A stretch of 53,735 nt of DNA from Periweissella beninensis (GTDB lineage: Bacteria; Bacillota; Bacilli; Lactobacillales; Lactobacillaceae): positions 1-53,735 of the forward strand of contig NZ_JAFBDN010000010.1 in assembly GCF_016908275.1 (NCBI RefSeq), written 5' to 3'. Shown here piece after piece: positions 1 through 9,685 of the stretch. The notes under the pieces are model-generated. The model saw only the letters and a list, made by a program, of their open reading frames with translations, was not told the origin of the DNA and searched no databases. The position numbers and the translations under genes were made by a program. Each line of letters starts with the position of its first letter. Positions within the stretch are counted from its first letter, which is position 1.

Positions 1-51
1 TCTTTTTTTACACCTTTTTTTACAAAATGCAAGAAAAAAAGATACCGATTA

Positions 52-68
52 ACATGACGACGTCATGT
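52..68. promoter_or_regulatory. Perfect inverted repeat (possible operator)
   Basis: ACATGACG and CGTCATGT flank a single A. The repeat lies in non-coding sequence 300 bases before potA and just before a terminator. It could be an operator or part of the 3' end of a transcript that begins outside the window. I cannot assign a regulator. Confidence 0.3.
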
Positions 69-114
69 CTATCAGTACCAAAAAGTGTAGACCCATTAAA
101 TAAAGCTATTAAAA

Positions 115-145
115 AAGTTCTAGGTAAAAACCTAGAACTTTTTTT
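115..145 (+). terminator. Rho-independent terminator of a gene upstream of the window
   Basis: An 11-bp perfect stem (AAGTTCTAGGT / ACCTAGAACTT) with an AAAA loop is followed by a run of seven T. No gene is visible between position 1 and this hairpin, so it probably ends a transcript entering from the left. The stem is AT-rich and could also act on the minus strand. Confidence 0.8.
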
Positions 146-264
146 GTGGTTGATAAGTGAGCTTATACATGTAGTTGAGTTTGGTCACCGACGACGCTAA
201 GTATTTAAAACATACTTATTTTAATAAAATGTTTTTTGAATTAGTTTCTTAGCTACTTTTTTCT

Positions 265-293
265 TTGCAATTATGAATGCTTTTTTATACAAT
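265..293 (+). promoter_or_regulatory. Candidate sigma-70 type promoter for potABCD
   Basis: TTGCAA (265-270), a 17-base spacer and TACAAT (288-293) lie 64 bases before the potA start. The -10 is good and the -35 matches four of six positions. It is the best promoter between the upstream terminator and potA. Confidence 0.5.
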
Positions 294-356
294 ATTCTTA
301 CTGTTCATGTTAGAACCCAAAATACTTTAACTATATATGAAAAGGAATGAAGCGGA

Positions 357-1460
357 ATGAAGCAACCAATTATTGAGTTTAAAAATGTTGTTAAGAGTTA
401 CGGTGAAACGCAGGTCTTAAAAGGGGTTGATTTAGAAATTGAGGCTGGTAAATTTTATACGTTATTAGGCCCTTCAGGAAGTGGAAAGACCACAATTTTA
501 AGATTAGTTGCCGGATTTTCAAGTGCAACTTCGGGAGATATATTATTTGAAGGAAAACGAATTAATGATGTGCCGGCCAATAAGCGGCGTGTTAATACTG
601 TTTTTCAAAATTATGCGTTGTTTCCTAATATGAATGTATTTGAAAATGTGGCATTTGGAATGAATTTAAAAGGTACTAGTAAGGCGAAAATCAAGACTAA
701 AGTAACGCAACTATTAGCAATGGTTCGGTTAGCTGGTTATGAAAATCGAAATATTGATGAATTATCAGGCGGTCAGCAACAACGAGTAGCGATTGCCCGC
801 GCGTTGGCTAATGATCCAGAAATTTTATTACTTGATGAACCACTGTCAGCTTTGGATTACAAATTACGAAAAGAAATGCAATATGAATTACGTGAATTAC
901 AAAAGAATTTAGGAATTACATTTATTTTTGTGACGCACGATCAAGAAGAAGCGTTAGCGATGTCTGATTGGATCTTTGTAATGAATGAAGGCAAAATTTT
1001 GCAAAATGGGACACCAGTTGATATTTATGATGAACCAATTAATCGCTTTGTAGCGGAATTTATTGGTGAAAGTAATATTGTTAATGGAGTCATGCTAGAA
1101 GACTATCTAGTTTCGTTTGCGGGCAGTACATTTGAAAACGTTGATGCTGGTATGCGCCCTAATGAGCAAGTTGACGTTGTGTTACGGCCGGAAGATCTTG
1201 ATTTAACAACACCAGAAAATGGCAAGTTAGTGGTTACGATTGATGCCCAATTATTTAGAGGCGATTACTATGAAATAAGTGCTCATGATGATAACGGAAA
1301 CGAATGGCGAATTCAAGCGACTAATTCAGCACAAATTAATACACGGCAAGGATTGACGTTTGATCCAGAAGATATTCATATTATGCGCTTTAATGAATCA
1401 GAAGATGATTTTGATGCACGGCTGGATAATTATGAAGAGGTAGGTGAAATGGATGAATAA
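357..1460 (+). CDS. potA: Spermidine/putrescine ABC transporter ATP-binding protein PotA
   Basis: This is the ATPase of the polyamine importer PotABCD; it acts on the cytoplasmic face of the membrane and powers uptake through PotB and PotC. The 367-residue protein shows Walker A ([10 protein letters not shown], about residues 38-47), Q-loop, ABC signature ([15 protein letters not shown]), Walker B ([12 protein letters not shown]) and the switch histidine (FVTHDQEEA). It also has the C-terminal TOBE-like region expected of this family (from about residue 280). The ATG at 357 follows an AAAGGAA ribosome binding site. The gene is first of four overlapping genes, and its end overlaps potB. Family, length and operon order all agree. 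Confidence 0.96.
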   Translation: MKQPIIEFKNVVKSYGETQVLKGVDLEIEAGKFYTLLGPSGSGKTTILRLVAGFSSATSGDILFEGKRINDVPANKRRVNTVFQNYALFPNMNVFENVAFGMNLKGTSKAKIKTKVTQLLAMVRLAGYENRNIDELSGGQQQRVAIARALANDPEILLLDEPLSALDYKLRKEMQYELRELQKNLGITFIFVTHDQEEALAMSDWIFVMNEGKILQNGTPVDIYDEPINRFVAEFIGESNIVNGVMLEDYLVSFAGSTFENVDAGMRPNEQVDVVLRPEDLDLTTPENGKLVVTIDAQLFRGDYYEISAHDDNGNEWRIQATNSAQINTRQGLTFDPEDIHIMRFNESEDDFDARLDNYEEVGEMDE

Positions 1461-2259
1461 AAAATTATTTTATTTTATACCGTATACTTTGTGGTTAGTT
1501 TTATTTGTAGGTGCTCCAATTATCTTGATGTTATTACAATCATTTATGTCAATTGATGGGCAAGCAACATTAGCTAATTATCAAATATTTTTTGGTTCAG
1601 GCACCTACTTAAGAATGATGTTTAATTCGGTATGGTATGCCTTCTTAATAACGGTAATTACGCTAGTTATTAGTTTTCCAACAGCATTATTTTTGAACAC
1701 ATTACGCCATAAAGATTTATGGTTGTTACTAATTATTTTACCTACGTGGATTAATTTATTATTAAAAACATACGCCTTTATTGGTATTTTAGGTCATAAT
1801 GGTTCAATTAACAGTTTTTTGCAGTTTATGGGTTTTGCCCCACAACAGTTATTATTTTCAAATGCAAGTTTCTTGCTTGTAGCAGCGTATATTGAAATAC
1901 CATTCATGATTTTGCCGATTTTTAATGCGTTAGCTGAAATTGACAATTCATTAATTAATGCCAGTTATGATTTAGGTGCATCTAAGTGGCAGACGTTGCG
2001 GCATGTTATCTTACCCCTTTCAGCTGATGGAATAAGAGCCGGAATTCAAGCAGTGTTTATCCCATCATTATCATTATTTATGATTACACGTTTAATAGGT
2101 GGTAATCGAGTAATTACGTTAGGGACAGCGATTGAGGAACATTTTTTGGTTACACAAAACTGGGGGATGGGTTCGACGATTGGGGTAGTCTTGATTATTG
2201 CGATGATTATTACGATGTTCGTAACACGGGAACGTAAGAAAGGTGGAAATAAATATTAA
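1453..2259 (+). CDS. potB: Spermidine/putrescine ABC transporter permease PotB
   Basis: This is the first inner-membrane permease of the polyamine importer. About six hydrophobic helices are visible. The EAA coupling loop ([20 protein letters not shown]) lies in the second half, where the permease contacts PotA. I prefer the ATG at 1453, which has an AGGTGA five bases upstream and overlaps the potA stop by eight bases. A GTG at 1444 in the same frame would add three residues but is less well spaced from a ribosome binding site. The stop overlaps the potC start (TAATG), so the two are probably translationally coupled. Confidence 0.95.
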   Translation: MNKKLFYFIPYTLWLVLFVGAPIILMLLQSFMSIDGQATLANYQIFFGSGTYLRMMFNSVWYAFLITVITLVISFPTALFLNTLRHKDLWLLLIILPTWINLLLKTYAFIGILGHNGSINSFLQFMGFAPQQLLFSNASFLLVAAYIEIPFMILPIFNALAEIDNSLINASYDLGASKWQTLRHVILPLSADGIRAGIQAVFIPSLSLFMITRLIGGNRVITLGTAIEEHFLVTQNWGMGSTIGVVLIIAMIITMFVTRERKKGGNKY

Positions 2260-3074
2260 TGAATATTAATAAAACACGCTTTTGGCCAACCATCTACTTA
2301 ATAGTAGTGTTTATCTTATTATATGCTCCAATATTTTATTTAATTTTTTATTCATTTAATGCAGGGAAGTATATGCATGATTTTGCGGGCTTTTCATTGC
2401 GACATTATCGGCAGTTATTTAATGATGCGCGGATGATGGAAATTGTTTTTAATACGTTTATTGTTGCATTATTATCATCGCTAATTGCTACAATAATTGG
2501 GACTTTGGGAGCGATTGGCATCTATGGTACAAAAAACAGAGTAATGCGCAATGTTATTTTGTCGTTAAATAATGTTTTAATGGTTTCACCGGATGTTATC
2601 ATTGGTGCCAGCTTTTTGATCTTTTTTACCATGCTAGGAATTGGGTTAGGATTTGGGTCGGTTTTAATGAGTCATATTGCTTTTTCAATTCCAATCGTTG
2701 TCTTAATGGTTCTTCCCAAGTTGAATGAAATGAATTATTCGTTATTAGACGCAGCACAGGATTTAGGCGCTAATTCATGGCAAGTTTTAACAAGAGTGGT
2801 TTTGCCATACATTACTTCAGGTATTTTTGCGGGCTTTTTTATGGCGTTTACTTATTCGTTAGATGATTTTGCGGTCACTTTTTTTGTTACAGGCAATGGC
2901 TTTTCGACGTTATCCGTTGAAATTTATTCACGAGCGCGCCAAGGTGTTAGTTTGGAAATTAATGCGTTATCAACATTAATGTTTTTGATTTCGCTAATAT
3001 TAGTAGTCGGTTATTTCATGATTGATAGTTATAATAGTGGACGTAAGGCTAAGAAAGGTAAGTTGAGTGCATGA
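2259..3074 (+). CDS. potC: Spermidine/putrescine ABC transporter permease PotC
   Basis: Second permease of the polyamine importer, 271 residues with about six membrane helices. It carries the EAA-type loop DAAQDLGANSWQVLTRVVLP followed by YITSGIFAGF. This matches the PotC/PotI branch of binding-protein-dependent permeases. The start overlaps the potB stop (TAATG), and the stop overlaps the potD start (ATGA). The tight packing indicates one transcript with coupled translation. PotB and PotC are expected to form the heterodimeric channel. Confidence 0.95.
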   Translation: MNINKTRFWPTIYLIVVFILLYAPIFYLIFYSFNAGKYMHDFAGFSLRHYRQLFNDARMMEIVFNTFIVALLSSLIATIIGTLGAIGIYGTKNRVMRNVILSLNNVLMVSPDVIIGASFLIFFTMLGIGLGFGSVLMSHIAFSIPIVVLMVLPKLNEMNYSLLDAAQDLGANSWQVLTRVVLPYITSGIFAGFFMAFTYSLDDFAVTFFVTGNGFSTLSVEIYSRARQGVSLEINALSTLMFLISLILVVGYFMIDSYNSGRKAKKGKLSA

Positions 3075-4156
3075 AGAAATTAATTTATGCGGCGTTAGCA
3101 ATCATATTGGCAACGAGTTTGCTTTGGGTAGGGTCAATACATTTTGAAAGGGCACAAAATGCGGAAACCGGTACTAATGGTAACAAAGTTTTAAATTTAT
3201 ATAATTGGGGAGACTATATTGATCCCGCACTTATTACAAAGTTTGAAAAGCAAACAGGTATTAAGGTTAATTATGAAACCTTTGATAGTAATGAAGCGAT
3301 GGTTACTAAAATTAAGCAAGGCGGCACTAGTTATGATTTAACAGTACCATCAGATTATATGATTCAAAAAATGAAAAAAGAGAATTTGTTATTACCGATT
3401 CATAAAAGTAAGATAACTACGCTAAAATATATTGATAAAAGATTTTTGAATTTGGCATTTGATCGGCATAATAAATACTCAATCCCTTATTTTTGGGGGA
3501 CGCTAGGAATTGTTTATAATGATAAATATGTTAAACGACATGAAATTAGTCAGTGGAATGATCTGTGGAATAGTAAATATCGCGACAAAATCATGTTGAT
3601 TGATAGTGCGCGTGATATCTTGGGCTTATCACTAATATCACAGGGCAATTCATTAAATGATAAAAGTAGCGCTGACTTGCAAGCTGCTAAGGGGAAATTA
3701 GATGCATTAATGCCAAATGTTAAGGCAATTGTTGCAGATGAAATTAAAATGTATATGGTACAAGAAGAAGCACCGATTGCAGTAACTTATTCAGGTGAAG
3801 CAGCAGAAATGATTGCGCAAAATAAACATCTACATTATATAGTCCCAACTAAGGGGTCAAATGAATGGTTTGATAACCTAGTTATTCCAAAAACAGCGAA
3901 ACATATTGCAGCCGCCTATCAGTTTATTAATTTTATCAACCAACCAGAAAACGCAAAGCAAAATGCTGAATATATCGGTTATGCGACACCAAATGCTAAG
4001 GCAAAGCAATTATTACCGAAATCGATTAGAACGGATCAACAGTTCTATCCATCAGCTAAGACGTTATCAAAATTACAAGTCTATCAAGATTTAGGGCAAA
4101 AGAAAACGCAAGAGTATAATGATCTATTTTTAGAATTTAAAATGACTAATCGTTAA
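3071..4156 (+). CDS. potD: Spermidine/putrescine-binding protein PotD
   Basis: Extracellular polyamine-binding subunit, 361 residues. An N-terminal hydrophobic segment (about residues 3-22) is followed by the mature start LNLYNWGDYIDP, typical of PotD. Later blocks such as YDLTVPSDYMI, PYFWGTLGIVYN and VTYSGEAAEM match the family ligand-pocket regions. The N-terminus has no lipobox cysteine, so the protein looks anchored by an uncleaved helix or released by signal peptidase I rather than lipidated. It is the last gene of the operon and is followed by a strong terminator. Confidence 0.95.
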   Translation: MKKLIYAALAIILATSLLWVGSIHFERAQNAETGTNGNKVLNLYNWGDYIDPALITKFEKQTGIKVNYETFDSNEAMVTKIKQGGTSYDLTVPSDYMIQKMKKENLLLPIHKSKITTLKYIDKRFLNLAFDRHNKYSIPYFWGTLGIVYNDKYVKRHEISQWNDLWNSKYRDKIMLIDSARDILGLSLISQGNSLNDKSSADLQAAKGKLDALMPNVKAIVADEIKMYMVQEEAPIAVTYSGEAAEMIAQNKHLHYIVPTKGSNEWFDNLVIPKTAKHIAAAYQFINFINQPENAKQNAEYIGYATPNAKAKQLLPKSIRTDQQFYPSAKTLSKLQVYQDLGQKKTQEYNDLFLEFKMTNR

Positions 4157-4188
4157 TTTAAAAAAGACATATATAATAGAAGAAATAG

Positions 4189-4240
4189 TAAAATAGCTAG
4201 GATGATTATTACGATGGTGACAATTATCCTAGCTATTTTA
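4189..4240. terminator. Bidirectional terminator between potD and the nicotinamidase gene
   Basis: A 15-bp perfect stem (TAAAATAGCTAGGAT / ATCCTAGCTATTTTA) has a 22-base loop and A/T-rich flanks on both sides. It lies between two convergent genes and can serve both strands. Confidence 0.8.
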
Positions 4241-4264
4241 TTTTACGATTAGTAAATTGAATAC

Positions 4265-4822
4265 TTAATCTGAGTTAACAACATTGAAACCAAGTACAGT
4301 TTTAAAGTGGTTTAAGGCCCAAGCATGTCCAGCAGTATCAAATGAGGCTACACCGTTTTCGTAAATAGTTACCTTATAATTAAGATTGTAAGCATCAATT
4401 GCAGTATGTAAAACACAAATATCAGTTACCACACCAACTAAATGAATTTCAGTGATTTGGCGCTCACGTAAATAATTATCAAGATTAGTGTTGGTAAAAC
4501 TACTGTAGCGGTTTTTAGCAAATTGCCAAACATGATTGCTAGTTTGATTGTTTTGAAACCACGGATCTAATTTACCAAAAAGCGTGCGACCCCACGTTTG
4601 TGGTAAATTATGGGCGGGGAATAATTTATTTTCTGGATTAAAAGTGTCATTTGGAGAATGTAAGTCAGTAGGCAAAATAACATAGTCATTGTTATTTAAA
4701 AATTTGTCAGCTAACGTAACAATGGTGTTTTCTAATGCAATTGCAGGTTCTTTTGCAGATAAGGCACCATTTAAGGCAACAAAGTCATTTGTATAATCGA
4801 TAATTAATAAAGCTTTGGGCAT
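4265..4822 (-). CDS. pncA: Nicotinamidase / isochorismatase-family amidohydrolase
   Basis: It probably hydrolyses nicotinamide to nicotinate, the first step of NAD salvage. The 185-residue protein has the family triad Asp9 (LLIIDYTNDF), Lys103 (FAKNRYSSF) and Cys136 (VTDICVLHT). It also has the metal ligands Asp53 and His55 (PTDLHSP) and His71 (FPAHNL). This set is diagnostic for PncA rather than for isochorismatases in general. The start is preceded by a strong GGAGGA. The gene stands alone on the minus strand, but pncB and nadE of the same pathway lie at 46805-49127. A TATAAT-like -10 is seen at 4864-4859 on the minus strand. Confidence 0.88.
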   Translation of the reverse strand: MPKALLIIDYTNDFVALNGALSAKEPAIALENTIVTLADKFLNNNDYVILPTDLHSPNDTFNPENKLFPAHNLPQTWGRTLFGKLDPWFQNNQTSNHVWQFAKNRYSSFTNTNLDNYLRERQITEIHLVGVVTDICVLHTAIDAYNLNYKVTIYENGVASFDTAGHAWALNHFKTVLGFNVVNSD

Positions 4823-4908
4823 ATAAGGGTTCCTCCGAAATAATAAAGAATTACCAATATTATAACGATAAATAGCGTAAAAAAGAATAAAAAAATTAAT
4901 TAAAATGC

Positions 4909-4937
4909 TTGAATTTGTGTGCTAGATAAGGTATTAT
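4909..4937 (+). promoter_or_regulatory. Candidate promoter for the S10-spc-alpha ribosomal cluster
   Basis: TTGAAT (4909-4914), a 17-base spacer and TATTAT (4932-4937). Transcription would begin near 4945, leaving about 160 bases of leader before rpsJ. A second perfect TATAAT at 4983-4988 lacks a well-placed -35. Confidence 0.5.
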
Positions 4938-4944
4938 ATTTTAG

Positions 4945-5095
4945 TACGCCAATGGTATGCGTTATTGCATACTGTCATGTTGTATAATTTTAATCAGCTA
5001 CGATGTGGAAGATTGCGACACACGCGGCCACGTTGCCATGGTTCAAACCTGTCGGTAACTCCCACGGAGCTAGTCTTATTAGAAAATAGACGAAG
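4945..5095 (+). promoter_or_regulatory. Structured 5' leader of rpsJ
   Basis: This untranslated leader holds several successive hairpins. GTATGC/GCATAC is at 4955-4960 and 4967-4972. An 8-bp stem with wobbles pairs 5001-5008 with 5028-5035. GGTT/AACC is at 5040-5049, and CTCC/GGAG at 5059-5069. This much pairing before the first gene of the S10 operon suggests autoregulation by a ribosomal protein, or attenuation. The element class is not one I can name with certainty. Confidence 0.45.
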
Positions 5096-5107
5096 GAGGA
5101 AACAAAA

Positions 5108-5416
5108 ATGGCAAACAAAAAGATTCGTATTCGCTTGAAAGCTTACGAACACCGGATTCTTGATCAATCTGCTGAAAAGATTGTGGAAACTGCAAAACGG
5201 ACAGGTGCTGAAATTTCAGGACCAATTCCATTGCCAACAGAACGTACATTGTACACAGTGTTACGTTCACCACACAAACACAAGGATTCACGTGAACAAT
5301 TCGAAATGCGTACTCACAAGCGTTTAATCGATATTGTTAACCCAACTGCTAAAACTGTTGATGCATTGACTAAGCTTGAATTACCAAGTGGTGTTGATAT
5401 CGAAATTAAACTTTAA
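5108..5416 (+). CDS. rpsJ: Small subunit ribosomal protein S10 (NusE)
   Basis: Component of the 30S head; the same protein is the antitermination factor NusE. The 102-residue sequence with [15 protein letters not shown] at the N-terminus and SGVDIEIKL at the end is a full-length S10. The AAGGAGGA ribosome binding site lies eight bases before the ATG. It is the first gene of the S10-spc-alpha cluster, directly behind the structured leader. Codon use (CGT, GGT, AAC, GAA) is that of highly expressed genes and differs from the flanking accessory genes. Confidence 0.98.
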   Translation: MANKKIRIRLKAYEHRILDQSAEKIVETAKRTGAEISGPIPLPTERTLYTVLRSPHKHKDSREQFEMRTHKRLIDIVNPTAKTVDALTKLELPSGVDIEIKL

Positions 5417-5471
5417 TTTCAATAGATTTAGCTTTAAAAAATAATTTTAACAAAAAACATGGAGGTTAGTC

Positions 5472-6098
5472 ATGACTACCAAAGGAATCTTAGGCCGTAA
5501 GGTCGGTATGACTCAGGTTTTCACTGAAAATGGCGAACTTATCCCTGTAACTGTTGTTGAAGCAACTTCAAACGTTGTTCTCCAAGTTAAAACTATGGAA
5601 AACGATGGCTATGAAGCAATTCAACTTGGTTACCAAGATAAGCGCGCTGTTCTTTCAAACAAACCTGAACAAGGTCACGTAGCGAAAGCAAACACGGCCC
5701 CTAAGCGCTTCATTCGTGAAATTCGCGGCGCAGAAGGGGAATTCAATGTTGGAGATGAAATCAAGGTTGATATCTTTGAAGCAGGCGAAGCAGTTGATGT
5801 AACTGGAATTACGAAGGGTCATGGTTACCAAGGTAACATTAAAAAGGATGGCCAATCTCGCGGTCCTATGGCTCACGGTTCTCGTTACCACCGTCGTCCT
5901 GGTTCACTTGGTGCCATTATCAACCGTGTGTTCAAGGGCAAGCTTTTACCAGGTCGGATGGGTAACAACAAACGAACTGTACAAAACTTGACAATTGTCC
6001 GCACTGATGTTGAAAACAACGTTATCTTAATCAAAGGTAATGTCCCAGGTGCTAACAAGTCACTAGTAACTATTAAAAGCTCAGTAAAGAGCAAGTAA
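5472..6098 (+). CDS. rplC: Large subunit ribosomal protein L3
   Basis: Early assembly protein near the peptidyl transferase centre. The 208-residue protein begins with [14 protein letters not shown], has the central loop [18 protein letters not shown] and the [13 protein letters not shown] block typical of L3. The ATG follows TGGAGG. Second gene of the S10 operon, 55 bases after rpsJ. Confidence 0.98.
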   Translation: MTTKGILGRKVGMTQVFTENGELIPVTVVEATSNVVLQVKTMENDGYEAIQLGYQDKRAVLSNKPEQGHVAKANTAPKRFIREIRGAEGEFNVGDEIKVDIFEAGEAVDVTGITKGHGYQGNIKKDGQSRGPMAHGSRYHRRPGSLGAIINRVFKGKLLPGRMGNNKRTVQNLTIVRTDVENNVILIKGNVPGANKSLVTIKSSVKSK

Positions 6099-6120
6099 TT
6101 CAGAGAGGAGGAAATAGTTA

Positions 6121-6744
6121 ATGACAAAAGTAGCTTTATTCAAGCAAGACGGTTCAAAAGCTGGTGAAGTTGAATTGAACGAAGCCGTATTCGGTATCGA
6201 ACCAAACAACAACACTGTTGTCGATGCAGTTCTTATGCAACGTGCTTCACTCCGTCAAGGAACACACGCCGTCAAGAACCGTTCAGCGGTTCGTGGTGGT
6301 GGTAAGAAGCCATGGCGTCAAAAGGGTACTGGTCGTGCCCGCCAAGGTTCAATCCGTTCACCACAATGGCGTGGCGGTGGTATTGTCTTCGGACCTACCC
6401 CCCGTTCATACGCTTACAAATTGCCAAAGAAGGTTTACCGTTTGGCAATGAAGTCAGTCCTCTCTCAAAAGGTAATGGACGACAAATTGGTTGTTGTTGA
6501 TGCTTTAAGCTTTGACACACCAAAGACACAAGCATTCAAAGCTGTTTTAAACAACTTGAATGTAAACGAAAAAACACTTGTAGTGCTTGACGATGAAAAC
6601 GTAAACGCAGCTTTATCAGCTCGTAACCTTACTAACGTAACTGTTATGACTGCTAAAGGTGTTAACGTCTTGGACGTAGTTAACAACGATAAGTTGATCA
6701 TCGTTCAATCAGCACTCACTCAAGTTGAGGAGGTGCTTGCATAA
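6121..6744 (+). CDS. rplD: Large subunit ribosomal protein L4
   Basis: Lines the peptide exit tunnel; in some bacteria it also represses the S10 operon. The 207-residue protein carries the extended loop region ([20 protein letters not shown], then RSPQWRGGG) that reaches into the 23S RNA. It is preceded by GAGAGGAGG, and its stop overlaps the rplW start (TAATG). Whether L4 regulates this operon cannot be told from the gene alone. Confidence 0.98.
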   Translation: MTKVALFKQDGSKAGEVELNEAVFGIEPNNNTVVDAVLMQRASLRQGTHAVKNRSAVRGGGKKPWRQKGTGRARQGSIRSPQWRGGGIVFGPTPRSYAYKLPKKVYRLAMKSVLSQKVMDDKLVVVDALSFDTPKTQAFKAVLNNLNVNEKTLVVLDDENVNAALSARNLTNVTVMTAKGVNVLDVVNNDKLIIVQSALTQVEEVLA

Positions 6745-7031
6745 TGGATGCACGCGACATCATTTTACGCCCAGTTATCACAGAAGCATCTATGGCTGGT
6801 TTAGATAACAAGCGTTATACGTTTGACGTTGACACTCGCGCCACTAAAACGCAAGTTAAGGCTGCTATCGAAGAAATCTTCGAAGTTAAAGTCGCTAAAA
6901 TCAACGTAGCAAATGTTAAGGGTAAATTAAAGCGTCAAGGTCGTTTCTCAGGTTACACTAAGAAACGTAAGAAGGCTATCGTTACTCTTTCTGCAGATTC
7001 AAAAGAAATTCAATTATTCACTGAAGAATAA
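6744..7031 (+). CDS. rplW: Large subunit ribosomal protein L23
   Basis: Sits at the tunnel exit and docks trigger factor and SRP. The 95-residue protein begins [16 protein letters not shown] and contains [17 protein letters not shown], matching L23. The start overlaps the rplD stop, and the GAGGAGGTG ribosome binding site is inside the end of rplD, so translation of the two is probably coupled. Confidence 0.98.
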   Translation: MDARDIILRPVITEASMAGLDNKRYTFDVDTRATKTQVKAAIEEIFEVKVAKINVANVKGKLKRQGRFSGYTKKRKKAIVTLSADSKEIQLFTEE

Positions 7032-7055
7032 AATCTATTATAGGAGGAATCGATA

Positions 7056-7889
7056 GTGGCTATTATTAAGTACAAACCAACAACCAACGGTCGTCGTAAC
7101 ATGACCACTTCTGACTTTAGCGAAATTACAAAAACTAAACCAGAAAAAAGCTTGTTGGAATCACAATCAAAATCAGGTGGTCGTAATGCTTACGGTCATA
7201 TGACTGTTCGTCACCGTGGTGGTGGACACAAACGTGCTTACCGTATCATTGACTTCAAACGTATTAAAGATGAAGTTAAAGCTACAGTTAAAGCAATTGA
7301 ATATGATCCAAACCGTACTGCTAACATCGCTTTAGTTGTTTATGAAGATGGTGTTAAATCATACATCTTGGCCCCAAAAGGTCTTAAAGTTGGAATGACA
7401 ATCGAATCAGGAGTTGATGCTGATATTAAGGTAGGTAATACTTTACCATTAGCTAACATTCCTGAAGGTACATTGGTACACAATATTGAATTAAAACCAG
7501 GTAAGGGTGGCCAATTGGCTCGTTCAGCTGGAACATCAGCTCAATTACTTGGTAAAGAAGGTAAATACGTACTTTTACGTCTTGCTTCAGGTGAAGTTAG
7601 AATGGTCCTTGCTACTAACCGTGCCACAATTGGTGAAGTTGGTAATGCAGAACATTCATTGATCAACTGGGGTAAAGCTGGTCGTAACCGTTGGAAGGGT
7701 CAACGTCCACACGTTCGTGGATCTGTAATGAACCCTAACGATCACCCACATGGTGGTGGTGAAGGTAAGGCGCCTGTTGGTCGTCCATCACCAATGTCTC
7801 CATGGGGTAAGAAAACTGCCGGTAAGAAGACTCGAAATGTTAAGGCTCGCTCAAGCAAGCTTATTGTTCGTGGTCGTAAAGGTAAATAA
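7056..7889 (+). CDS. rplB: Large subunit ribosomal protein L2
   Basis: Core 23S-binding protein needed for subunit association and peptidyl transfer. The full-length 277-residue product starts at GTG (7056) after TAGGAGGA. It shows [16 protein letters not shown] near residue 50 and the C-terminal block [17 protein letters not shown] with the conserved histidine. A 7-bp hairpin (7888-7910) begins at the stop codon. Confidence 0.98.
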   Translation: MAIIKYKPTTNGRRNMTTSDFSEITKTKPEKSLLESQSKSGGRNAYGHMTVRHRGGGHKRAYRIIDFKRIKDEVKATVKAIEYDPNRTANIALVVYEDGVKSYILAPKGLKVGMTIESGVDADIKVGNTLPLANIPEGTLVHNIELKPGKGGQLARSAGTSAQLLGKEGKYVLLRLASGEVRMVLATNRATIGEVGNAEHSLINWGKAGRNRWKGQRPHVRGSVMNPNDHPHGGGEGKAPVGRPSPMSPWGKKTAGKKTRNVKARSSKLIVRGRKGK

Positions 7890-7948
7890 TTAGCACATCA
7901 TTGGCTAATTGTTAAATAAAAGTAAAAACCAGAAGAGGAGGACATACG

Positions 7949-8230
7949 ATGGCTCGTAGTCTTAAAAAGGGACCATTCGCCGATGCTCATTTATTGAAGA
8001 AGATTGAAGCTCAAGTCGATTCTGAGAAAAAATCAGTAATCAAAACTTGGTCACGTCGTTCAACAATTTTCCCAAGCTTTATTGGATTTACCATCGCAGT
8101 ATACGATGGTCGCAAGCACGTCCCAGTCTTTGTTCAAGAAGACATGGTTGGTCACAAATTAGGTGAATTTGTTCCAACTCGGACATTTAAAGGTCACGCC
8201 GGTGACGATAAAAAAACAGGTCGTAAGTAA
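7949..8230 (+). CDS. rpsS: Small subunit ribosomal protein S19
   Basis: Protein of the 30S head that forms a pair with S13 and contacts the A-site tRNA. The 93-residue sequence ([17 protein letters not shown], then [22 protein letters not shown] and [18 protein letters not shown]) is a complete S19. It follows AGAGGAGG. The 59-base gap after rplB holds only a small hairpin. Confidence 0.98.
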   Translation: MARSLKKGPFADAHLLKKIEAQVDSEKKSVIKTWSRRSTIFPSFIGFTIAVYDGRKHVPVFVQEDMVGHKLGEFVPTRTFKGHAGDDKKTGRK

Positions 8231-8249
8231 TTAAAGGAGGACAATCAAC

Positions 8250-8597
8250 ATGGCTGAACAAATCACATCAGCAAAGGCAACTGCCAAAACTGTACGTGTC
8301 GCAGCTCGTAAGGTCCGCCTAGTGCTCGACCTTGTTCGCGGCAAGAGTGTTGCGGAAGCATTTGCAATTTTGAAATTCTCACCACGTGGTGCATCAGAAG
8401 ATGTCTACAAAGTGTTGAAATCAGCAGTTGCTAATGCAGAAAACAACTTCTCATTAGATCAAGAAGACTTATATGTATCAGAAGCATTCGCAAATGAAGG
8501 TGCTACTTTAAAACGGTTCCGTCCACGTGCGAAGGGTTCTGCATCACCAATTAACAAACGTACTAGCCACATCACAATCGTGGTATCAGAAAAGTAG
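8250..8597 (+). CDS. rplV: Large subunit ribosomal protein L22
   Basis: Tunnel-lining protein; its beta hairpin with L4 forms the constriction where macrolides act. The 115-residue protein has [19 protein letters not shown] near the start and the hairpin block [19 protein letters not shown] near the end. It is preceded by AAAGGAGG and followed 15 bases later by rpsC. Confidence 0.98.
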   Translation: MAEQITSAKATAKTVRVAARKVRLVLDLVRGKSVAEAFAILKFSPRGASEDVYKVLKSAVANAENNFSLDQEDLYVSEAFANEGATLKRFRPRAKGSASPINKRTSHITIVVSEK

Positions 8598-8612
8598 GGA
8601 GGTATTAGCACA

Positions 8613-9263
8613 ATGGGTCAAAAGATTAACCCAACCGGTTTCCGTGTCGGTGTTATCCGTGATTGGGATGCTAAGTGGTACGCAAATAACCAAGATTTTG
8701 CCAACTACTTACATGAAGATTTGCGGATTCGTAAGTTTATCGAACAAAAGCTCGCTGATGCTTCTGTCTCACGTATTGAAATTGAACGTGCTGCAAAGCG
8801 TGTAAACATTTCAATCCACACCGCCAAACCAGGAATGGTTATTGGTAAAGGTGGTTCAGAAGTTGAAACTCTACGTCAAGCTTTAAATAACTTGACTGGT
8901 AAGCGAGTACACATTAATATTGTTGAAATCAAGAAGCCAGATTTAGATGCCCACTTAGTTGGACAACAAATCGCTTCTGACTTGGAACGTCGGGTTGCTT
9001 TCCGTCGTGCAATGCGTGGTGCAATTCAACGTGCTATGCGTGCCGGCGCTAAGGGAATTAAGACACAAGTTGCAGGTCGTTTAAACGGTGCTGATATTGC
9101 TCGTATTGAACAATATACTGAAGGTACTGTGCCATTGCACACTTTACGTGCAGATATTGATTATTCATGGGATGAGGCTGCTACTACATATGGTAAGTTA
9201 GGTATCAAGACTTGGATTTACCGTGGTGAAGTTCTCCCTACTAAAAACAAAGGAGGGAAATAA
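8613..9263 (+). CDS. rpsC: Small subunit ribosomal protein S3
   Basis: Protein at the mRNA entry channel with helicase function. The 216-residue protein begins [18 protein letters not shown]. It holds a KH domain with the GxxG loop in [13 protein letters not shown] and ends in the usual C-terminal block [10 protein letters not shown]. It follows GGGAGG. Its stop is one base before the rplP start codon. Confidence 0.98.
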   Translation: MGQKINPTGFRVGVIRDWDAKWYANNQDFANYLHEDLRIRKFIEQKLADASVSRIEIERAAKRVNISIHTAKPGMVIGKGGSEVETLRQALNNLTGKRVHINIVEIKKPDLDAHLVGQQIASDLERRVAFRRAMRGAIQRAMRAGAKGIKTQVAGRLNGADIARIEQYTEGTVPLHTLRADIDYSWDEAATTYGKLGIKTWIYRGEVLPTKNKGGK

Positions 9264-9264
9264 G

Positions 9265-9684
9265 ATGCTTGTACCAAAACGTGTAAAATTCCGTCGTGAA
9301 CACCGTGGTCACATGCGTGGTGAAGCCAAGGGTGGTAAAACTGTCGCTTTTGGTGACTTCGGATTGCAAGCTACAACTTCAAGTTGGGTTACTAACCGTC
9401 AAATTGAAGCAGCTCGTATTGCCATGACTCGTTATATGAAGCGTGGTGGTAAGGTTTGGATCAAGATCTTCCCTCACAAATCATACACATCTAAGGGTGT
9501 TGGTGTCCGGATGGGTAACGGTAAAGGTGCTCCTGAAGGATGGGTTGCCCCAGTTAAGCGTGGTAAGGTTATGTTTGAAGTTGGCGGTGTTTCTGAAGAA
9601 ATCGCTCGCGAAGCCTTACGTCTCGCTTCACACAAGTTGCCAGTTAAAACCAAAGTTTTAACCCGCGAAGTGGAGGGTGAATAG
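9265..9684 (+). CDS. rplP: Large subunit ribosomal protein L16
   Basis: Contacts tRNA in the A site and organises the peptidyl transferase centre. I chose the ATG at 9265, which has AAAGGAGGG nine bases upstream and gives a 139-residue protein starting [19 protein letters not shown], as in the family. A GTG further upstream would run through the end of rpsC and is unlikely. The residues [20 protein letters not shown] are typical of L16. Confidence 0.97.
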   Translation: MLVPKRVKFRREHRGHMRGEAKGGKTVAFGDFGLQATTSSWVTNRQIEAARIAMTRYMKRGGKVWIKIFPHKSYTSKGVGVRMGNGKGAPEGWVAPVKRGKVMFEVGGVSEEIAREALRLASHKLPVKTKVLTREVEGE

Positions 9685-9685
9685 A

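Noticed and set aside
4965-4988. TTGCAT and TATAAT as the rpsJ promoter
   Set aside because: The spacer is only 12 bases. The pair at 4909-4937 has a 17-base spacer and is preferred.
5655-6127. Antisense reading frames opposite ribosomal protein genes, such as those opposite rplC and rplD
   Set aside because: They have no ribosome binding sites, and their length follows from the biased codon use of the highly expressed genes on the other strand.
9223-9264. Upstream GTG start for rplP
   Set aside because: It lies inside rpsC and before the strong AAAGGAGGG site; the ATG at 9265 gives the family N-terminus.
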